Shown here in pieces: positions 41,589 to 50,649 of a stretch of DNA of 64,000 nucleotides. Source of the DNA: Nonomuraea harbinensis. Its GTDB lineage: Bacteria > Actinomycetota > Actinomycetes > Streptosporangiales > Streptosporangiaceae. The notes under the pieces are model-generated. The model was not told where the DNA came from. It did not search any database and saw only the letters and a list, made by a program, of their open reading frames with translations. The stretch lies in assembly GCF_019396385.1 (NCBI RefSeq), contig NZ_JAHKRN010000011.1:1-64000 (forward strand). Direction: 5' to 3'. Positions within the stretch are counted from its first letter, which is position 1, and each line of letters begins with the position of its first letter. A program made the position numbers and the translations under genes.

Positions 41589-42377
41589 ATGGGTGGTCAG
41601 GTGCTGCGGTTCCAGGACGTCGCCTACAAGCGCGACGGGGCGACCCTGCTGCGCGGCATCGACTGGACGGTCGAGGAGGACGAGCGGTGGGTCGTGCTCG
41701 GCCCCAACGGCGCGGGCAAGACCACGTTGCTGCAGCTCGCGGCCACGTTGCTGTTCCCCAGCGAAGGGTCGCTGGAGGTGCTCGGCGAGCGCGTCGGGGT
41801 GGCCGACGTGTTCGACCTGCGGCCGCGCATCGGGCTGTGCAGCTCCGCGCTGGCCGAGCGCATCCCGCCCGACGAGAAGGTCATCGACCTGGTGCTGACC
41901 GCCTCGTACGCGCTGCTGGGGCGCTGGACGGAGGAGTACGACTCCAACGACGTCACCCGCGCCGTGGAGCTGATCGACATGATGGGCGCGGCCCATCTGA
42001 TCAGGCGGCGGTTCGCCTCGCTGTCGGAGGGGGAGCGCAAGCGGGTGCAGATCGCCCGCGCGCTCATGCCCGACCCGGAGATGCTGCTGCTCGACGAGCC
42101 CGCCGCCGGGCTCGACGTGGGCGCCCGCGAGGACCTGGTGCGGCGGCTGTCGGTGCTGGCGGGCGACTTCCGGTCGCCGGCGCTGGTCCTGGTGACCCAC
42201 CACGTGGAGGAGATCCCGGCCGGGTTCACCCACGCCCTGATGCTGCGCCACGGCTCGGTCGTGGCCCAGGGGCCGCTCGATCACGTCATGACGGCCGACA
42301 ACCTGTCGCAGACGTTCGGGGTGCCGCTGTCGCTCGACCGCAGCGCCGAGGGCCGCTGGTACGTCCGTCCCTTCTAG
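41589..42377 (+). CDS. ABC transporter ATP-binding protein, no permease nearby
   Basis: A 262-aa nucleotide-binding subunit. [12 protein letters not shown] is Walker [19 protein letters not shown] the signature, [12 protein letters not shown]alker B and LVTHHVEEI the switch histidine. The sequence resembles the YlmA/ModF-like class of stand-alone ATPases rather than importer subunits. There is no membrane or binding-protein gene beside it. ATG 41589 has AAGGAGG well placed. The SPFH gene follows after 68 nt. Confidence 0.88.
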   Translation: MGGQVLRFQDVAYKRDGATLLRGIDWTVEEDERWVVLGPNGAGKTTLLQLAATLLFPSEGSLEVLGERVGVADVFDLRPRIGLCSSALAERIPPDEKVIDLVLTASYALLGRWTEEYDSNDVTRAVELIDMMGAAHLIRRRFASLSEGERKRVQIARALMPDPEMLLLDEPAAGLDVGAREDLVRRLSVLAGDFRSPALVLVTHHVEEIPAGFTHALMLRHGSVVAQGPLDHVMTADNLSQTFGVPLSLDRSAEGRWYVRPF

Positions 42378-42445
42378 ATCGCCCGCAGGCACGCCGGACG
42401 AAATATCATGCAGCGGGTCAGGCCCGTCGATTTCGGAGCGTTGCC

Positions 42446-43390
42446 ATGTCCGTGGAGCAGCTCATCGTCGCCTTCGTCCTGGTCGCGGCGGTGGGTTTCG
42501 GGGTGGCGCGGACCATCAGGATCATCCCGCAGGCGACGGCGGCGATCGTGGAGCGGCTGGGCCGCTACCACCGCACGCTCGCCCCGGGGCTCAACATGGT
42601 GGTGCCGTTCATCGACCGCATCAAGGACATGATCGACCTGCGCGAGCAGGTGGTGTCGTTCCCGCCGCAACCGGTGATCACCTCCGACAACCTGGTCGTC
42701 TCCATCGACACCGTCATCTACTTCCAGGTGACCAACCCGAAGGCGGCCACGTACGAGATCGCGAACTTCCTCATCGGCGTCGAGCAGCTCACCGTCACCA
42801 CGCTGCGCAACGTCGTCGGCGGCATGGACCTGGAGCGCACGCTGACCTCCCGCGAGGAGATCAACACCGAGCTGCGCGGGTCGCTGGACGAGGCGACCGG
42901 CAAGTGGGGCATCCGGGTCAACCGGGTGGAGCTCAAGTCCATCGACCCGCCGGCCTCGATCCAGGACTCGATGGAGAAGCAGATGCGCGCCGACCGCGAC
43001 AAGCGGGCCGCCGTGCTCACCGCCGAGGGCCAGCGGCAGGCGGCCATCCTGGCGGCCGAGGGGGAGCAGCAGGCGGCGGTCTTACGGGCCAGGGGCGACG
43101 CTGAGGCGGCGGTGCTGCGCGCCCAGGCCGAGGCCGAGGCCCAGGCGATGCGCGCCAAGGGCCAGGCCGACGCGATCGGCATGGTGTTCAAGGCCATCCA
43201 CGAGGGCAACCCGGACCAGCACCTGCTGGCCTACCAGTACCTGCAGACCCTGCCCGAGATCGCCAAGGGCGACGCCAACAAGATCTGGATAGTCCCCTCG
43301 GAGATGGGGAAGGCGCTGGAGAGCCTCGGCGGCCTGTTCACCCCGCCGAATCCCCCCGCGCGCAATCCCCCCGCCACCCCGGACGCGTAG
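42446..43390 (+). CDS. SPFH/stomatin-like membrane protein
   Basis: A 314-aa protein: an N-terminal membrane hairpin (VEQLIVAFVLVAAVGFGVA), the SPFH domain (IVERLGRYHRTLAPGLNMVVPFIDRI), a long charged coiled coil rich in A/E/Q (about 190-255; EGQRQAAILAAEGEQQAAVL) and a C-terminal segment with a proline-rich tail. Such proteins form ring-like membrane scaffolds and often pair with NfeD; no NfeD gene is present here, and the ABC ATPase gene takes that place. Confidence 0.9.
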   Translation: MSVEQLIVAFVLVAAVGFGVARTIRIIPQATAAIVERLGRYHRTLAPGLNMVVPFIDRIKDMIDLREQVVSFPPQPVITSDNLVVSIDTVIYFQVTNPKAATYEIANFLIGVEQLTVTTLRNVVGGMDLERTLTSREEINTELRGSLDEATGKWGIRVNRVELKSIDPPASIQDSMEKQMRADRDKRAAVLTAEGQRQAAILAAEGEQQAAVLRARGDAEAAVLRAQAEAEAQAMRAKGQADAIGMVFKAIHEGNPDQHLLAYQYLQTLPEIAKGDANKIWIVPSEMGKALESLGGLFTPPNPPARNPPATPDA

Positions 43391-43448
43391 CCGCCCCGCC
43401 AGGCCCCCTAGGCTCGGCACTCGACGCTGATGCTGGGAAGGGGTCGGG

Positions 43449-44204
43449 GTGACGGTCTGGGAAGCGCTCGCCGTGTGGGTCGCCGGGATGGCGGCCGGGG
43501 CGATCAACGCGGTGGTCGGCTCGGGGAGCCTGATCACCTTCCCCACCCTCGTCGCCGTCGGCGTCGATCCGGTCGTGGCGAACGTGTCCAACAACGTCGG
43601 CCTCGTCCCCGGCTCCGTCACCGGCGCCTACGGCTACCGCGCGGAGCTGCGCGGGCAGCGCGACCGGCTGGTCAGGCTCGCCATGGGGTCCGCGCTCGGC
43701 TCGCTGGCCGGCGGGATCCTGCTGCTCTACCTCGATCCGGACGTCTTCCAGGTGGTCGTCCCCGTGCTGATCGGGCTGGCCTGCGTGCTGGTCATCATCC
43801 AGCCGAGGCTCAACCTCTGGCTGGCCGCCCGGCGCGAGCACGCGCACCCGCACGGCGGCCCCGCCCTCTGGCTCGGGGTGTTCGGGGCGGGCGTCTACGG
43901 GGGCTACTTCGGCGCCGCCCAGGGCGTGCTGCTCATCGGGCTGCTCGGCAGCTTCCTGGACGAGCACCTGCAGCGGGTGAACGCGGCCAAGAACGTGCTC
44001 TCGCTGGTGGTCAACTCCACCGCCGCCGTGCTGTTCGTCCTGATCGCGGACGTCGACTGGTGGGCGGTGCTGGCCGTGGCCCTGGGCGCGATGATCGGCG
44101 GCTTCCTGGGGGCGAAGGTCGGGCGCCGCATCCCCGCGCCACTGCTGCGCGTGGTCATCGTGGCGGTGGGGATCGTGGCGATAATCAAACTGGTGTACGG
44201 ATAA
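43449..44204 (+). CDS. TSUP-family (TauE/SafE) transporter
   Basis: A 251-aa membrane protein with about eight transmembrane helices. GMAAGAINAVVGSGSLITFPTL in the first half and FGAGVYGGYFGAAQGVLL in the second are the paired repeats of the sulfite/organosulfonate exporter family. The substrate is unknown. GTG 43449 has GGGAAGGGG upstream. Confidence 0.87.
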   Translation: MTVWEALAVWVAGMAAGAINAVVGSGSLITFPTLVAVGVDPVVANVSNNVGLVPGSVTGAYGYRAELRGQRDRLVRLAMGSALGSLAGGILLLYLDPDVFQVVVPVLIGLACVLVIIQPRLNLWLAARREHAHPHGGPALWLGVFGAGVYGGYFGAAQGVLLIGLLGSFLDEHLQRVNAAKNVLSLVVNSTAAVLFVLIADVDWWAVLAVALGAMIGGFLGAKVGRRIPAPLLRVVIVAVGIVAIIKLVYG

Positions 44205-44234
44205 TTTCCCGACATTCTGGGCATAAATCAGTAC

Positions 44235-44456
44235 ATGAAGGGTGATCGGGTGGAGATCGTCATCGACGCGGGCGGCACCCCGCGCACGTACGAGGTCGTC
44301 GCCACCCGCGCGGGCCGCCGCGTCGAGGTGGCCACCCGGCGGGGGCTCGTCGAGGTGACCGAGGTGACCAGGAGCGGCACCGTCATCCGGACCGCCCGCT
44401 TCATGTCCAGCCGCATCCTCGCCCTGGTCGAGCACCCCGCCGACGAGAAGGACTAG
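44235..44456 (+). CDS. Small hypothetical protein
   Basis: A 73-aa protein predicted to be all beta (VEIVIDAGG, TYEVVATRAGRRVEVAT, LVEVTEVTRSGTVIRTARF), with a C-terminal helix. No family is recognised. The ATG is preceded by an AT-rich GCATAAATCAGTAC. It converges with the NmrA-like gene, overlapping its end by 4 bp. Coding bias is normal, so I regard it as real. Confidence 0.65.
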   Translation: MKGDRVEIVIDAGGTPRTYEVVATRAGRRVEVATRRGLVEVTEVTRSGTVIRTARFMSSRILALVEHPADEKD

Positions 44457-45286
44457 CGGAAGTCGGCCTCGTGGTCGCGCACCCAGGACCGGAACGGCAG
44501 CGCCGGCCTGCCCAGCAGCTTCTCCACGACGTCCGTGACCTCCTCGGGGGAGTCCACCAGGCTCCGCCAGCCCGCCAGCGCGGCGTCCACGAAGTTCGCG
44601 TCACCCCAGGCCGCCAGCAGCTGCTCGCGCGCCTGCTCCGGCGGCAGTTCCTCCCAGCGCACCTCGCGGCCGATCACCTCGCCGATGATCCGCACCTGCT
44701 CGGCCTGGGTGAGCACCTCGGGCCCGCTGATCGGGTAGGCCGCGCCGCCGTGCCCGGCTGAGGTCAGCACGTGCACCGCCACCGCCGCGATGTCCTTCTC
44801 GTGGATGAGGGTGCGCCCCGCCTGCCCGTACGGCCAGCGCACGACGCCCGTCCTTACCTGGTCGGCCCAGCCCAGGGTGTTGACGGCGAAGCCGCTCGGC
44901 CGCAGGAACGTCCAGCTCATCCCGGAGGCGCGGATGAGCCGCTCCAGCTCCTGATGGAAGATCGTCGGCTCCCCGTCGCCCTGGGGCACGTTCGCCGACA
45001 GGTAGACCACCCGCCTGGCCCGCCCGGCGAGCGCCTCGACCACGGGTTCGGCCGTCTGGGCAGCGAAGCCCGGCCACACCAGGAACGCCGTCTCCACGTC
45101 CGCCAGGGCGGGTCCCAGCGTCTCGGGCCTGGTCAGGTCGCCCGCGACCGTCTCCACCCGCTCAGGCAGCCGCGCCCGCGCCGGGTCGCGCACCAGGGCG
45201 CGCACCGGCAGGCCCGCCCGTTCGAGTTCTCTCACCACATGTCCGCCGACGTTGCCGGTCGCGCCGGTCACCAGAATCTTGCTCAT
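44453..45286 (-). CDS. NmrA/NAD(P)H-binding atypical SDR
   Basis: A 277-aa protein. ILVTGATGNVGGHVVREL is the G-x2-G-x2-G cofactor motif, followed by VRALVRDPARARLP and VAGDLTRPETL, the pattern of NmrA-like and azoreductase-type atypical SDRs. WTFLRPSGFAVN is the usual family segment after the missing Y-x3-K. Its role is probably as a redox sensor or quinone oxidoreductase. ATG 45286 is chosen over an in-frame start 21 nt upstream because TACGGT ends 6 nt before it. Confidence 0.85.
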   Translation of the reverse strand: MSKILVTGATGNVGGHVVRELERAGLPVRALVRDPARARLPERVETVAGDLTRPETLGPALADVETAFLVWPGFAAQTAEPVVEALAGRARRVVYLSANVPQGDGEPTIFHQELERLIRASGMSWTFLRPSGFAVNTLGWADQVRTGVVRWPYGQAGRTLIHEKDIAAVAVHVLTSAGHGGAAYPISGPEVLTQAEQVRIIGEVIGREVRWEELPPEQAREQLLAAWGDANFVDAALAGWRSLVDSPEEVTDVVEKLLGRPALPFRSWVRDHEADFR

Positions 45287-45292
45287 GCGGCG

Positions 45293-45323
45293 ACCGTAAA
45301 ACCTCAACTCGACTTCAGGTCAA
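45293..45323 (-). promoter_or_regulatory. Promoter of the NmrA-like gene (leaderless)
   Basis: -10 TACGGT (45293-45298) ends 6 nt before the ATG. TTGACC (45318-45323) is a -35 match 19 nt away, slightly too far. It overlaps the 3' end of the Rieske gene. Confidence 0.5.
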
Positions 45324-46226
45324 GCTCGGCCGCACCTGGATCGTGCCGTCCTTGCGCAGCCGGGTCTCGAACGTGGGCGCGGGCGCGGTGGCCGGACCGT
45401 GCCGGACCGAGCCGTCGTCCAGCCGGAAGGTGCTGCCGTGCCACGGGCACACCACGCACGCCTCGCCGTCCTCCTCGACGAGCCTGCCCTGGTGGAGAGG
45501 GCCTGCCAGGTGCGGGCAGGTGTCGACCATCACCGTGACGTTCTCAGCGCGCCGCAGCACGAAGAGGGAGATGTAGCCGAGCCGCCGCGACACCGGGCGG
45601 CCGTCCGGCAGGTCCTTCAGCAGGCACAGGTCGTGCCAGCCCAGCGGCACCAGGTGGGAGACCTGGGGCGCGTGGTTGGCCCCCGCCGCCATGCGGTAGG
45701 CCAGGTGGCCGCCCAGATAACCGCCGAACCCGCCCGCGGCGAGCCCGGCGTACGACAGCGCGCGGCCGGCCCGCTCGCGACCGCGTACCCGGGCCAGCAG
45801 CGAGCCCGAGAACAGCCCGAGGGCGAGCACGTTCGCCGCCAGGTGGACGAACCCCACCCGCTGCTGCTCCTGGTGGAGAGACGACCAGTCGGTCAGTCCC
45901 GCGGCGGCGGTGGGCAGCGAGGTGGCGATGCCGGCGGCCAGCAGCAGCCGGACGGCGCGCTGATCGGCCTTGGCCGCGTCGAGCAGGGTGGCCGAGATCC
46001 AGCAGCCCAGGGCCGCCTGGGCCAGGGGCGGGTGCGCCGGCTTGCCCGTGGGCACCCCGTGCAGCAGGTCGCGGACCAGGCCTGGGCGGAGCCGCTGACG
46101 CATGGTCTTGGCCAGCGCGCGGATCGGCCGGTCCATGGACGTGGACTTCTCAAGCCGGTCAGTGAGATCGACCGGTCCCACGAAACGCCGCAAGTGCCGA
46201 CGTCTCGCCCGTACTGTCTCTTTCAC
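45315..46226 (-). CDS. Rieske 2Fe-2S protein with DUF2231 membrane domain
   Basis: A 303-aa fusion. Residues about 50-190 are a DUF2231-like four-helix membrane domain (HGVPTGKPAHPPLAQAALG, ATSLPTAAAGLTDW). Residues 200-303 are a Rieske ferredoxin with VDTCPHLAGPL (C-x-H) and CVVCPWHGSTF (C-x2-H), both sites intact. It is probably a membrane-attached electron carrier. The first 45 residues are basic and the true start may be at M31. It lies just upstream of the NmrA-like gene on the same strand. Confidence 0.85.
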   Translation of the reverse strand: MKETVRARRRHLRRFVGPVDLTDRLEKSTSMDRPIRALAKTMRQRLRPGLVRDLLHGVPTGKPAHPPLAQAALGCWISATLLDAAKADQRAVRLLLAAGIATSLPTAAAGLTDWSSLHQEQQRVGFVHLAANVLALGLFSGSLLARVRGRERAGRALSYAGLAAGGFGGYLGGHLAYRMAAGANHAPQVSHLVPLGWHDLCLLKDLPDGRPVSRRLGYISLFVLRRAENVTVMVDTCPHLAGPLHQGRLVEEDGEACVVCPWHGSTFRLDDGSVRHGPATAPAPTFETRLRKDGTIQVRPSLT

Positions 46227-46256
46227 GACAAGTCCCCTACCCCAGGGGTGCGGACG

Positions 46257-46868
46257 TCACTCGGGAAGGTGACCCCTCGCGACCGACTCCTCGACGATCG
46301 CGCGCGCGTACGCCCCCAGTGACGGCGAGCCCTCCTCGATCAGCCGGACCTTCTCCCTCACCTGGGCCGCGGTCACCTTGAACAGCTGCCAGGTGCCGCC
46401 CTCGGTGTGGTGGTTGGCCAGGATCGGCGCGAACCGGTCGAGCGCCTTGGCGAACCTCGCCTCGGGCGTCTTGCGGTCCTCGAACTCCTCCCACAGCTCC
46501 CGCAGCGGCGTGCCCTGCCCGTCGGGCAGCAGCGCGAAGATCCGGTCGGCGGCGGCGCGCTCGGCCTCCGCCTGCGCGGCCACCGCCACCGGGTCGTAGA
46601 TGAACGTGTCGCCCGCGTCGATCTCGACCAGGTCGTGCACCAGCAGCATGGCCATGACGCGCTGGATGTCGGTGCCCGGCGGCGCGTGCTCGCCCAGCAC
46701 CATCGCCAGCGTGGCCACGTACCAGGAGTGCTCCGCGTCGTTCTCCCGCCTGGAACCGTCCATCAGCAGGTTGCGGCGGACGATCCGCTTCAGCTTGTCG
46801 ATCTCTACGGCGAAGGCGATCTGGGTGGTCAGGCGGTCCTCTTCTGGCACGATAGTCACGCGCGACAC
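46257..46868 (-). CDS. HD-domain phosphohydrolase (YfbR/HDDC2-like)
   Basis: A 203-aa HD protein. RRENDAEHSWYVA and MLLVHDLVEIDAGDTF give the H...HD metal ligands, and a later D sits in AKALDRFAPIL. Relatives are 5'-deoxynucleotidases acting on dNMPs. The first GTG lies one base after the stop of the molybdopterin oxidoreductase gene. A second GTG (46859) is preceded by TAAGGT at 7 nt and could be a leaderless start, so this gene may have its own promoter. Confidence 0.85.
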   Translation of the reverse strand: MSRVTIVPEEDRLTTQIAFAVEIDKLKRIVRRNLLMDGSRRENDAEHSWYVATLAMVLGEHAPPGTDIQRVMAMLLVHDLVEIDAGDTFIYDPVAVAAQAEAERAAADRIFALLPDGQGTPLRELWEEFEDRKTPEARFAKALDRFAPILANHHTEGGTWQLFKVTAAQVREKVRLIEEGSPSLGAYARAIVEESVARGHLPE

Positions 46869-46869
46869 C

Positions 46870-49059
46870 TTAATGTGCGCTGATCATACTGGTAGGTGAA
46901 ATTCTTACCGGAACTCCGTTGAACACTGCGTTACCAGACGGAACGTCCACAGCGGACTCGTCGGTCAGCGTGTTCGCGCTGACCCCCGGGTGCTTCGCCG
47001 CGACCGTCTGCGAGCTGCCCTGATGCCCCCACCCGTGCGGCAGGCTGACCACTCCCGGCATGATCGTGTCGGTCGGCTCCAGCGGCACCGTCAGCTCGCC
47101 GGTGGCCGAGCGGACCACGGCCTCGCCGCCGAGCCCGAGCCTGGCCACGTCGACCGGGTTGATCTGGAGCGTGCAGGCGTTGCTGCCGCCCACGAGCGGG
47201 CCCACGTTGTGCATCCAGCTGTTGTTGGAGCGCAGGTGCCGCCGCCCGATCAGCACCAGCTCGGGAGGCTCGGCGTCCAGCCCCGCGCGCAGCCGGTCCA
47301 CGTCCTCCAGCAGCAGCGGCGGCGCCAGCTCGACCACGCCCGAGGCGGTCCTGAGCACCTCGGCCAGCCGCGGCTCCAGCGGGCCCAGGTCGATGCCGTG
47401 CGGGTTGTCGAGCAGCTTGCGCAGCGACAGGTCGCCCCCGCCGGCCCACTCGCCGTAGGGTCCGAGCCGCAGCATGAGGTCCAGCCGCCGCTCGGCGCCG
47501 GTCTCGCCTTCCAGCAGGGCGCGCAGCTCGGCCGGGTCCCTGCCCTCGACGCCGGAACCGGGCGTCTCCACGGCCTTGGCCAGCTGCTGGCCGATCACGA
47601 ACTCGTCCAGGTCGCCGTCGAGCCCGGAGGCGATCATGGCGAGCCTGGACAGGATCAGCGCCTCCGACGGCCGGTCCCCCAGCGGCAGCAGCGGCGGCGA
47701 GTAGCGGGCGTAGTTGCGCACCGCGAAGCCCAGCAGCGCGAAGTCGTAGTGCCCCGACTGCAGGATCCGCGGCGGCGGCAGGATGACGTGCGCGTGCCTG
47801 GTGGTCTCGTTGAGGTACGGGTCCACGCTCACCATGAAGTCGAGCCCGGCCAGCGCCCGGTCCAGGCGGTCGCCGTTCGGCGCCGACAGCACCGGGTTGC
47901 CCGCCACCGTGACCAGGAACCTGACCTGCCCCTCGCCCGGCGTCTCGATCTCGTCGGCGAGCGTGGCCACCGGCAGCTCGCCGTTCGCCTCCGGCAGGCC
48001 GCGCACCCGGCTCCGCCACCGCCCCACCCGGTACGGGCCGCGCCGCCCGCCGAACTCGGTGGCGGCCTTGGGGAACATCACCCCGCCCGGCCGGTCCAGG
48101 TTGCCCGTCAGCGTGTTCAGCACGTCCACGAGCCACTGCGCGATCGTGCCGAACTCGGCCGTGCAGGTGCCGATCCTGGCGTACACCGCCGCCCTGTCGG
48201 CCGCCGCCAGCTCCCGCGCGAGCCGTACGATCACCTCGGCCGGCACGCCGGTGCGGCGGGCCACCAGGTCGGGCGGGAAGTGCTTGGCCGCCTCGCGCAC
48301 CTCGTCGAGCCCGTTGACCCGGTGGGTGAGCGTGACGAGGTCCTCCGCGAGCAGCGTGTGGACGATCCCGAACAGCAGGTAGGCGTCGGTGCCCGGGCGC
48401 ACGAACACGTGCTCGTCGGCGGACGCGGCCGTCCGGGTGCGGCGTGGGTCGACCACGACGAGCCGCCCGCCGCGCCGGCGCAGCGCCTTGAGCCTGCCGG
48501 GGAAGTCGGGAGCCGTGCACAGCGAGCCGTTGGACTCCAGCGGGTTGGCGCCCAGCATCAGCAGGTAGCCGGTGCGGTCCAGATCGGGCACCGGGATGGC
48601 GAGCGGATGGCCGAACATCAGCCCGCTGGCCACGTGCTTGGGCATCTGGTCGGCGGTGCTGGCGGAGAAGACGTTGCGGGTGCCGAGCGACTTGATCAGC
48701 GGGGCGCCGTAGAGCGCGCCGGCCATCGTGTGCGCGCTCGGGTTGCCCAGGTAGACGGCGGCCGACTGGCGGCCGTGCGCGGCGGTCACCTCGGCGAGCC
48801 CCCGCTCGACGGCCGCGAACGCCTCGTCCCAGCTCACCTCGCGCCACCGGTCGCCCTCCCGGATCAGCGGCGCGCGCAGCCGGTCGGGGTCCTCGTCCAG
48901 CCTGCCGAGGCTGGCGCCCTTCGGGCAGATGAAGCCCTTGCTGAACGGGTCCGCCTTGTCACCGCGCACGCTGGTCACGTGGCCGCCGTCGTCGAGGGTC
49001 AGCGTCAGGCCGCAGACGGCTTCGCACAAGGGACAGGTCCGGTGGACGGTCGACGTCAT
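46870..49059 (-). CDS. Molybdopterin-dependent oxidoreductase
   Basis: A 729-aa enzyme of the formate dehydrogenase/nitrate reductase/DMSO reductase family. The N-terminal 4Fe-4S site is CPLCEAVCGL...FICPKG (C-x2-C-x3-C...C). MGD-binding stretches follow (LMLGANPLESNGSL, VVVDPRRTRTA, RIGTCTAEFGT), and the C-terminal MGD domain has LIGRRHLRSNNSWMHN and SLPHGWGH. No Tat signal, so it is cytoplasmic. No electron-transfer subunit or FdhD lies adjacent. ATG 49059 has CAGGAG 5 nt upstream. The substrate is not determinable from sequence. Confidence 0.9.
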   Translation of the reverse strand: MTSTVHRTCPLCEAVCGLTLTLDDGGHVTSVRGDKADPFSKGFICPKGASLGRLDEDPDRLRAPLIREGDRWREVSWDEAFAAVERGLAEVTAAHGRQSAAVYLGNPSAHTMAGALYGAPLIKSLGTRNVFSASTADQMPKHVASGLMFGHPLAIPVPDLDRTGYLLMLGANPLESNGSLCTAPDFPGRLKALRRRGGRLVVVDPRRTRTAASADEHVFVRPGTDAYLLFGIVHTLLAEDLVTLTHRVNGLDEVREAAKHFPPDLVARRTGVPAEVIVRLARELAAADRAAVYARIGTCTAEFGTIAQWLVDVLNTLTGNLDRPGGVMFPKAATEFGGRRGPYRVGRWRSRVRGLPEANGELPVATLADEIETPGEGQVRFLVTVAGNPVLSAPNGDRLDRALAGLDFMVSVDPYLNETTRHAHVILPPPRILQSGHYDFALLGFAVRNYARYSPPLLPLGDRPSEALILSRLAMIASGLDGDLDEFVIGQQLAKAVETPGSGVEGRDPAELRALLEGETGAERRLDLMLRLGPYGEWAGGGDLSLRKLLDNPHGIDLGPLEPRLAEVLRTASGVVELAPPLLLEDVDRLRAGLDAEPPELVLIGRRHLRSNNSWMHNVGPLVGGSNACTLQINPVDVARLGLGGEAVVRSATGELTVPLEPTDTIMPGVVSLPHGWGHQGSSQTVAAKHPGVSANTLTDESAVDVPSGNAVFNGVPVRISPTSMISAH

Positions 49060-49115
49060 CACGACTCCTGAGTTCGTAAGCTGAACTCATCTTGACTCGT
49101 ACGCGGGACATGGGG

Positions 49116-49147
49116 AAGCCCCGGAGCCCCCGCGGTCTCCGGGGCTT
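49116..49147. terminator. Hairpin terminator
   Basis: AAGCCCCGGAG and CTCCGGGGCTT form a perfect 11-bp stem, with TTTTCC on the plus strand. It lies past the end of the membrane protein gene and upstream of the molybdoenzyme gene. Confidence 0.75.
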
Positions 49148-49176
49148 TTCCTAGGGAGGCGCGGGTCCCTAGGTCT

Positions 49177-49824
49177 TCAGCCCGCCCGCTGCAGAACCAG
49201 CGGCCGGTGCAGATCAGGCGGCTCGTCGAGGTCGGGCCGGAGCGGGATCCAGGTCCGCCGGCCGTAGAGCCGGTCGAGACCGGGGGAGACGGCCCCGGGG
49301 AGCACGTCCCGCCTGACGACCTCGACGATCACCAGGTTCGCGCGGGTGCGGTGCTTGTAGACCGCGGCGGTCCTGGCCCAGCAGGCCGCCGCGATCTCCT
49401 CGGCGTAGGCCTCGAACTCCTCGGCGCTGATGCCGGCCCTGGTCAGGATCAGGGCCTTCTCGCCCGTGGCCGTGGGGGTGATCCACAGCACCAGCGGGAT
49501 GCGGCCGGCGCGGGTGTGCAGGGTGGTCTCCAGGCAGACCCGCTGCAGCCGGTGGCGGGACACCACGCACCAGAAGTGCGCGACGGCCCAGTTGCGGCCG
49601 AACCGCGTCGCGGCCGGCACCGAGACGGCGCTGCTCAGCAGGACGAACGGGAGCCATCTGCCCTCCTGGGTGGCGCCCAGGACGGCCGGCACGAGCAGCG
49701 CGAGCCCGGCGAGGAGCAGTAATTCGGTACGGAACCGCCAGAGCCTGGTGAGGGGTCCCGAGCCGCGCGGGGCGGGCAGGTCCTCGTAGCCCGGGTAGAT
49801 CTGGTTGCGCGGGTTCCTCGCCAT
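49177..49824 (-). CDS. Membrane protein resembling the N-terminal part of actinobacterial conjugal FtsK/TraB proteins
   Basis: A 215-aa protein with two transmembrane helices (LLLLAGLALLVPAVLGA; LPFVLLSSAVSVPAATRF) and a cytoplasmic domain: TRAGRIPLVLWITPTATGEK, TRAGISAEEFEAYAEEIAAACWAR, ANLVIVEVVRRDVLPG. The R-x-G-R-I-P-L-V-L-W and V-R-R-D-P/V-L phrases recall the regions preceding the ATPase domain in transfer proteins of integrative actinomycete elements, but here no P-loop domain follows. It is one base downstream of the 75-aa gene and clearly cotranscribed. Family assignment is tentative. Confidence 0.65.
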   Translation of the reverse strand: MARNPRNQIYPGYEDLPAPRGSGPLTRLWRFRTELLLLAGLALLVPAVLGATQEGRWLPFVLLSSAVSVPAATRFGRNWAVAHFWCVVSRHRLQRVCLETTLHTRAGRIPLVLWITPTATGEKALILTRAGISAEEFEAYAEEIAAACWARTAAVYKHRTRANLVIVEVVRRDVLPGAVSPGLDRLYGRRTWIPLRPDLDEPPDLHRPLVLQRAG

Positions 49825-49825
49825 G

Positions 49826-50053
49826 TCAGGACACCTCCTCCGGGACCCGTGGTGGGATCTTGAGCAGGTCGAAGCGTGGGTCGCGGTAGCGCCGGGAGCC
49901 GAAGCCGGTCCTGGTGACCGTCCAGCCCCGGCGGTAGGCGAACTCGTCGGGTTCCATGCAGATTTCGCGGTCCGCCCAGGCGAGCAGTTCCTGGAGGCGG
50001 GTGAGCACCCGGGACTTGCGTCGGCTGAGTCCCTTGGTACCTTGTGAGTACAT
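49826..50053 (-). CDS. Small basic hypothetical protein
   Basis: A 75-aa protein: a helical KGLSRRKSRVLTRLQELLAWADRE stretch (in two parts of under 20), then FAYRRGWTVTRTGFGSRRYRDPRFDLLK. It is rich in Arg and Tyr. No family is recognised, but in actinomycete mobile elements similar small proteins precede TraB-like genes (recalled, unsure). ATG 50053 has AAGGGG 9 nt upstream. It forms a two-gene unit with the membrane protein. Confidence 0.6.
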   Translation of the reverse strand: MYSQGTKGLSRRKSRVLTRLQELLAWADREICMEPDEFAYRRGWTVTRTGFGSRRYRDPRFDLLKIPPRVPEEVS

Positions 50054-50430
50054 GAGAAGACCCCTTTCGCGGCATCACAGAGGTGGCTTCTTACGCCGGA
50101 CTGCAGGCCGACGACCGTCGCGCCGCTGGGTGGCAGCCCATTTGCGGCGGATGAGTGCGCGGCCTCGGTCCGGCTTTGTTGTTCCTGCTTCGTGTGCTCT
50201 GAAGCGAGCGACAATCGCGGCGATGACTCTTTAACTCAGTGCGGGATCCTTCCGGCTGACGGCCTCCCTGTGATGGTGTCCATTTCCGGGACGGCGCCGT
50301 TGCCGGTTTTGCGGCCTGACCAGCCGCGCGTAAGTCGTGGTGGGGATCCTCTGCGGGCGGGGCCGTGCGGTCATGCCGGCCTCCTCACCTCTGGAGAGAT
50401 CCCTCGTGTCTCGATCGTCTCCCGGAGATT

Positions 50431-50445
50431 GCCTTGCTGCAAGGC
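50431..50445. promoter_or_regulatory. Inverted repeat GCCTTG-CTG-CAAGGC
   Basis: A perfect 6-bp inverted repeat with a 3-nt centre, 300 bp upstream of the XRE gene. It is related in composition to the two TGCAA/TTGCA palindromes. Confidence 0.4.
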
Positions 50446-50494
50446 CTCCCGCAAGAAATATTCCCGTTTCTTCCGCAAGGTGCCATCTTGTTGC

Positions 50495-50509
50495 TGTGCA
50501 ACTTGCACA
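50495..50509. promoter_or_regulatory. Palindrome TGTGCAA-C-TTGCACA
   Basis: A perfect 7-bp inverted repeat around a single C, about 240 bp upstream of the XRE start. It shares the core TGCAA-N-TTGCA with the site at 50650, as expected for operators of one dimeric regulator. Confidence 0.55.
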
Positions 50510-50649
50510 GAGTGGCCTTGAACGTAGTCGGGCCAGCACAAGAGGTCGTCACCTTGCCCCCTTCCCCGTTTTCCCCCGGGCAGAAGCTCTGCTTGCTTGA
50601 CACCGTCTCTCCGTGGAAGGCTCTTGGCAAGAGCAAATGGGAGTACTCG

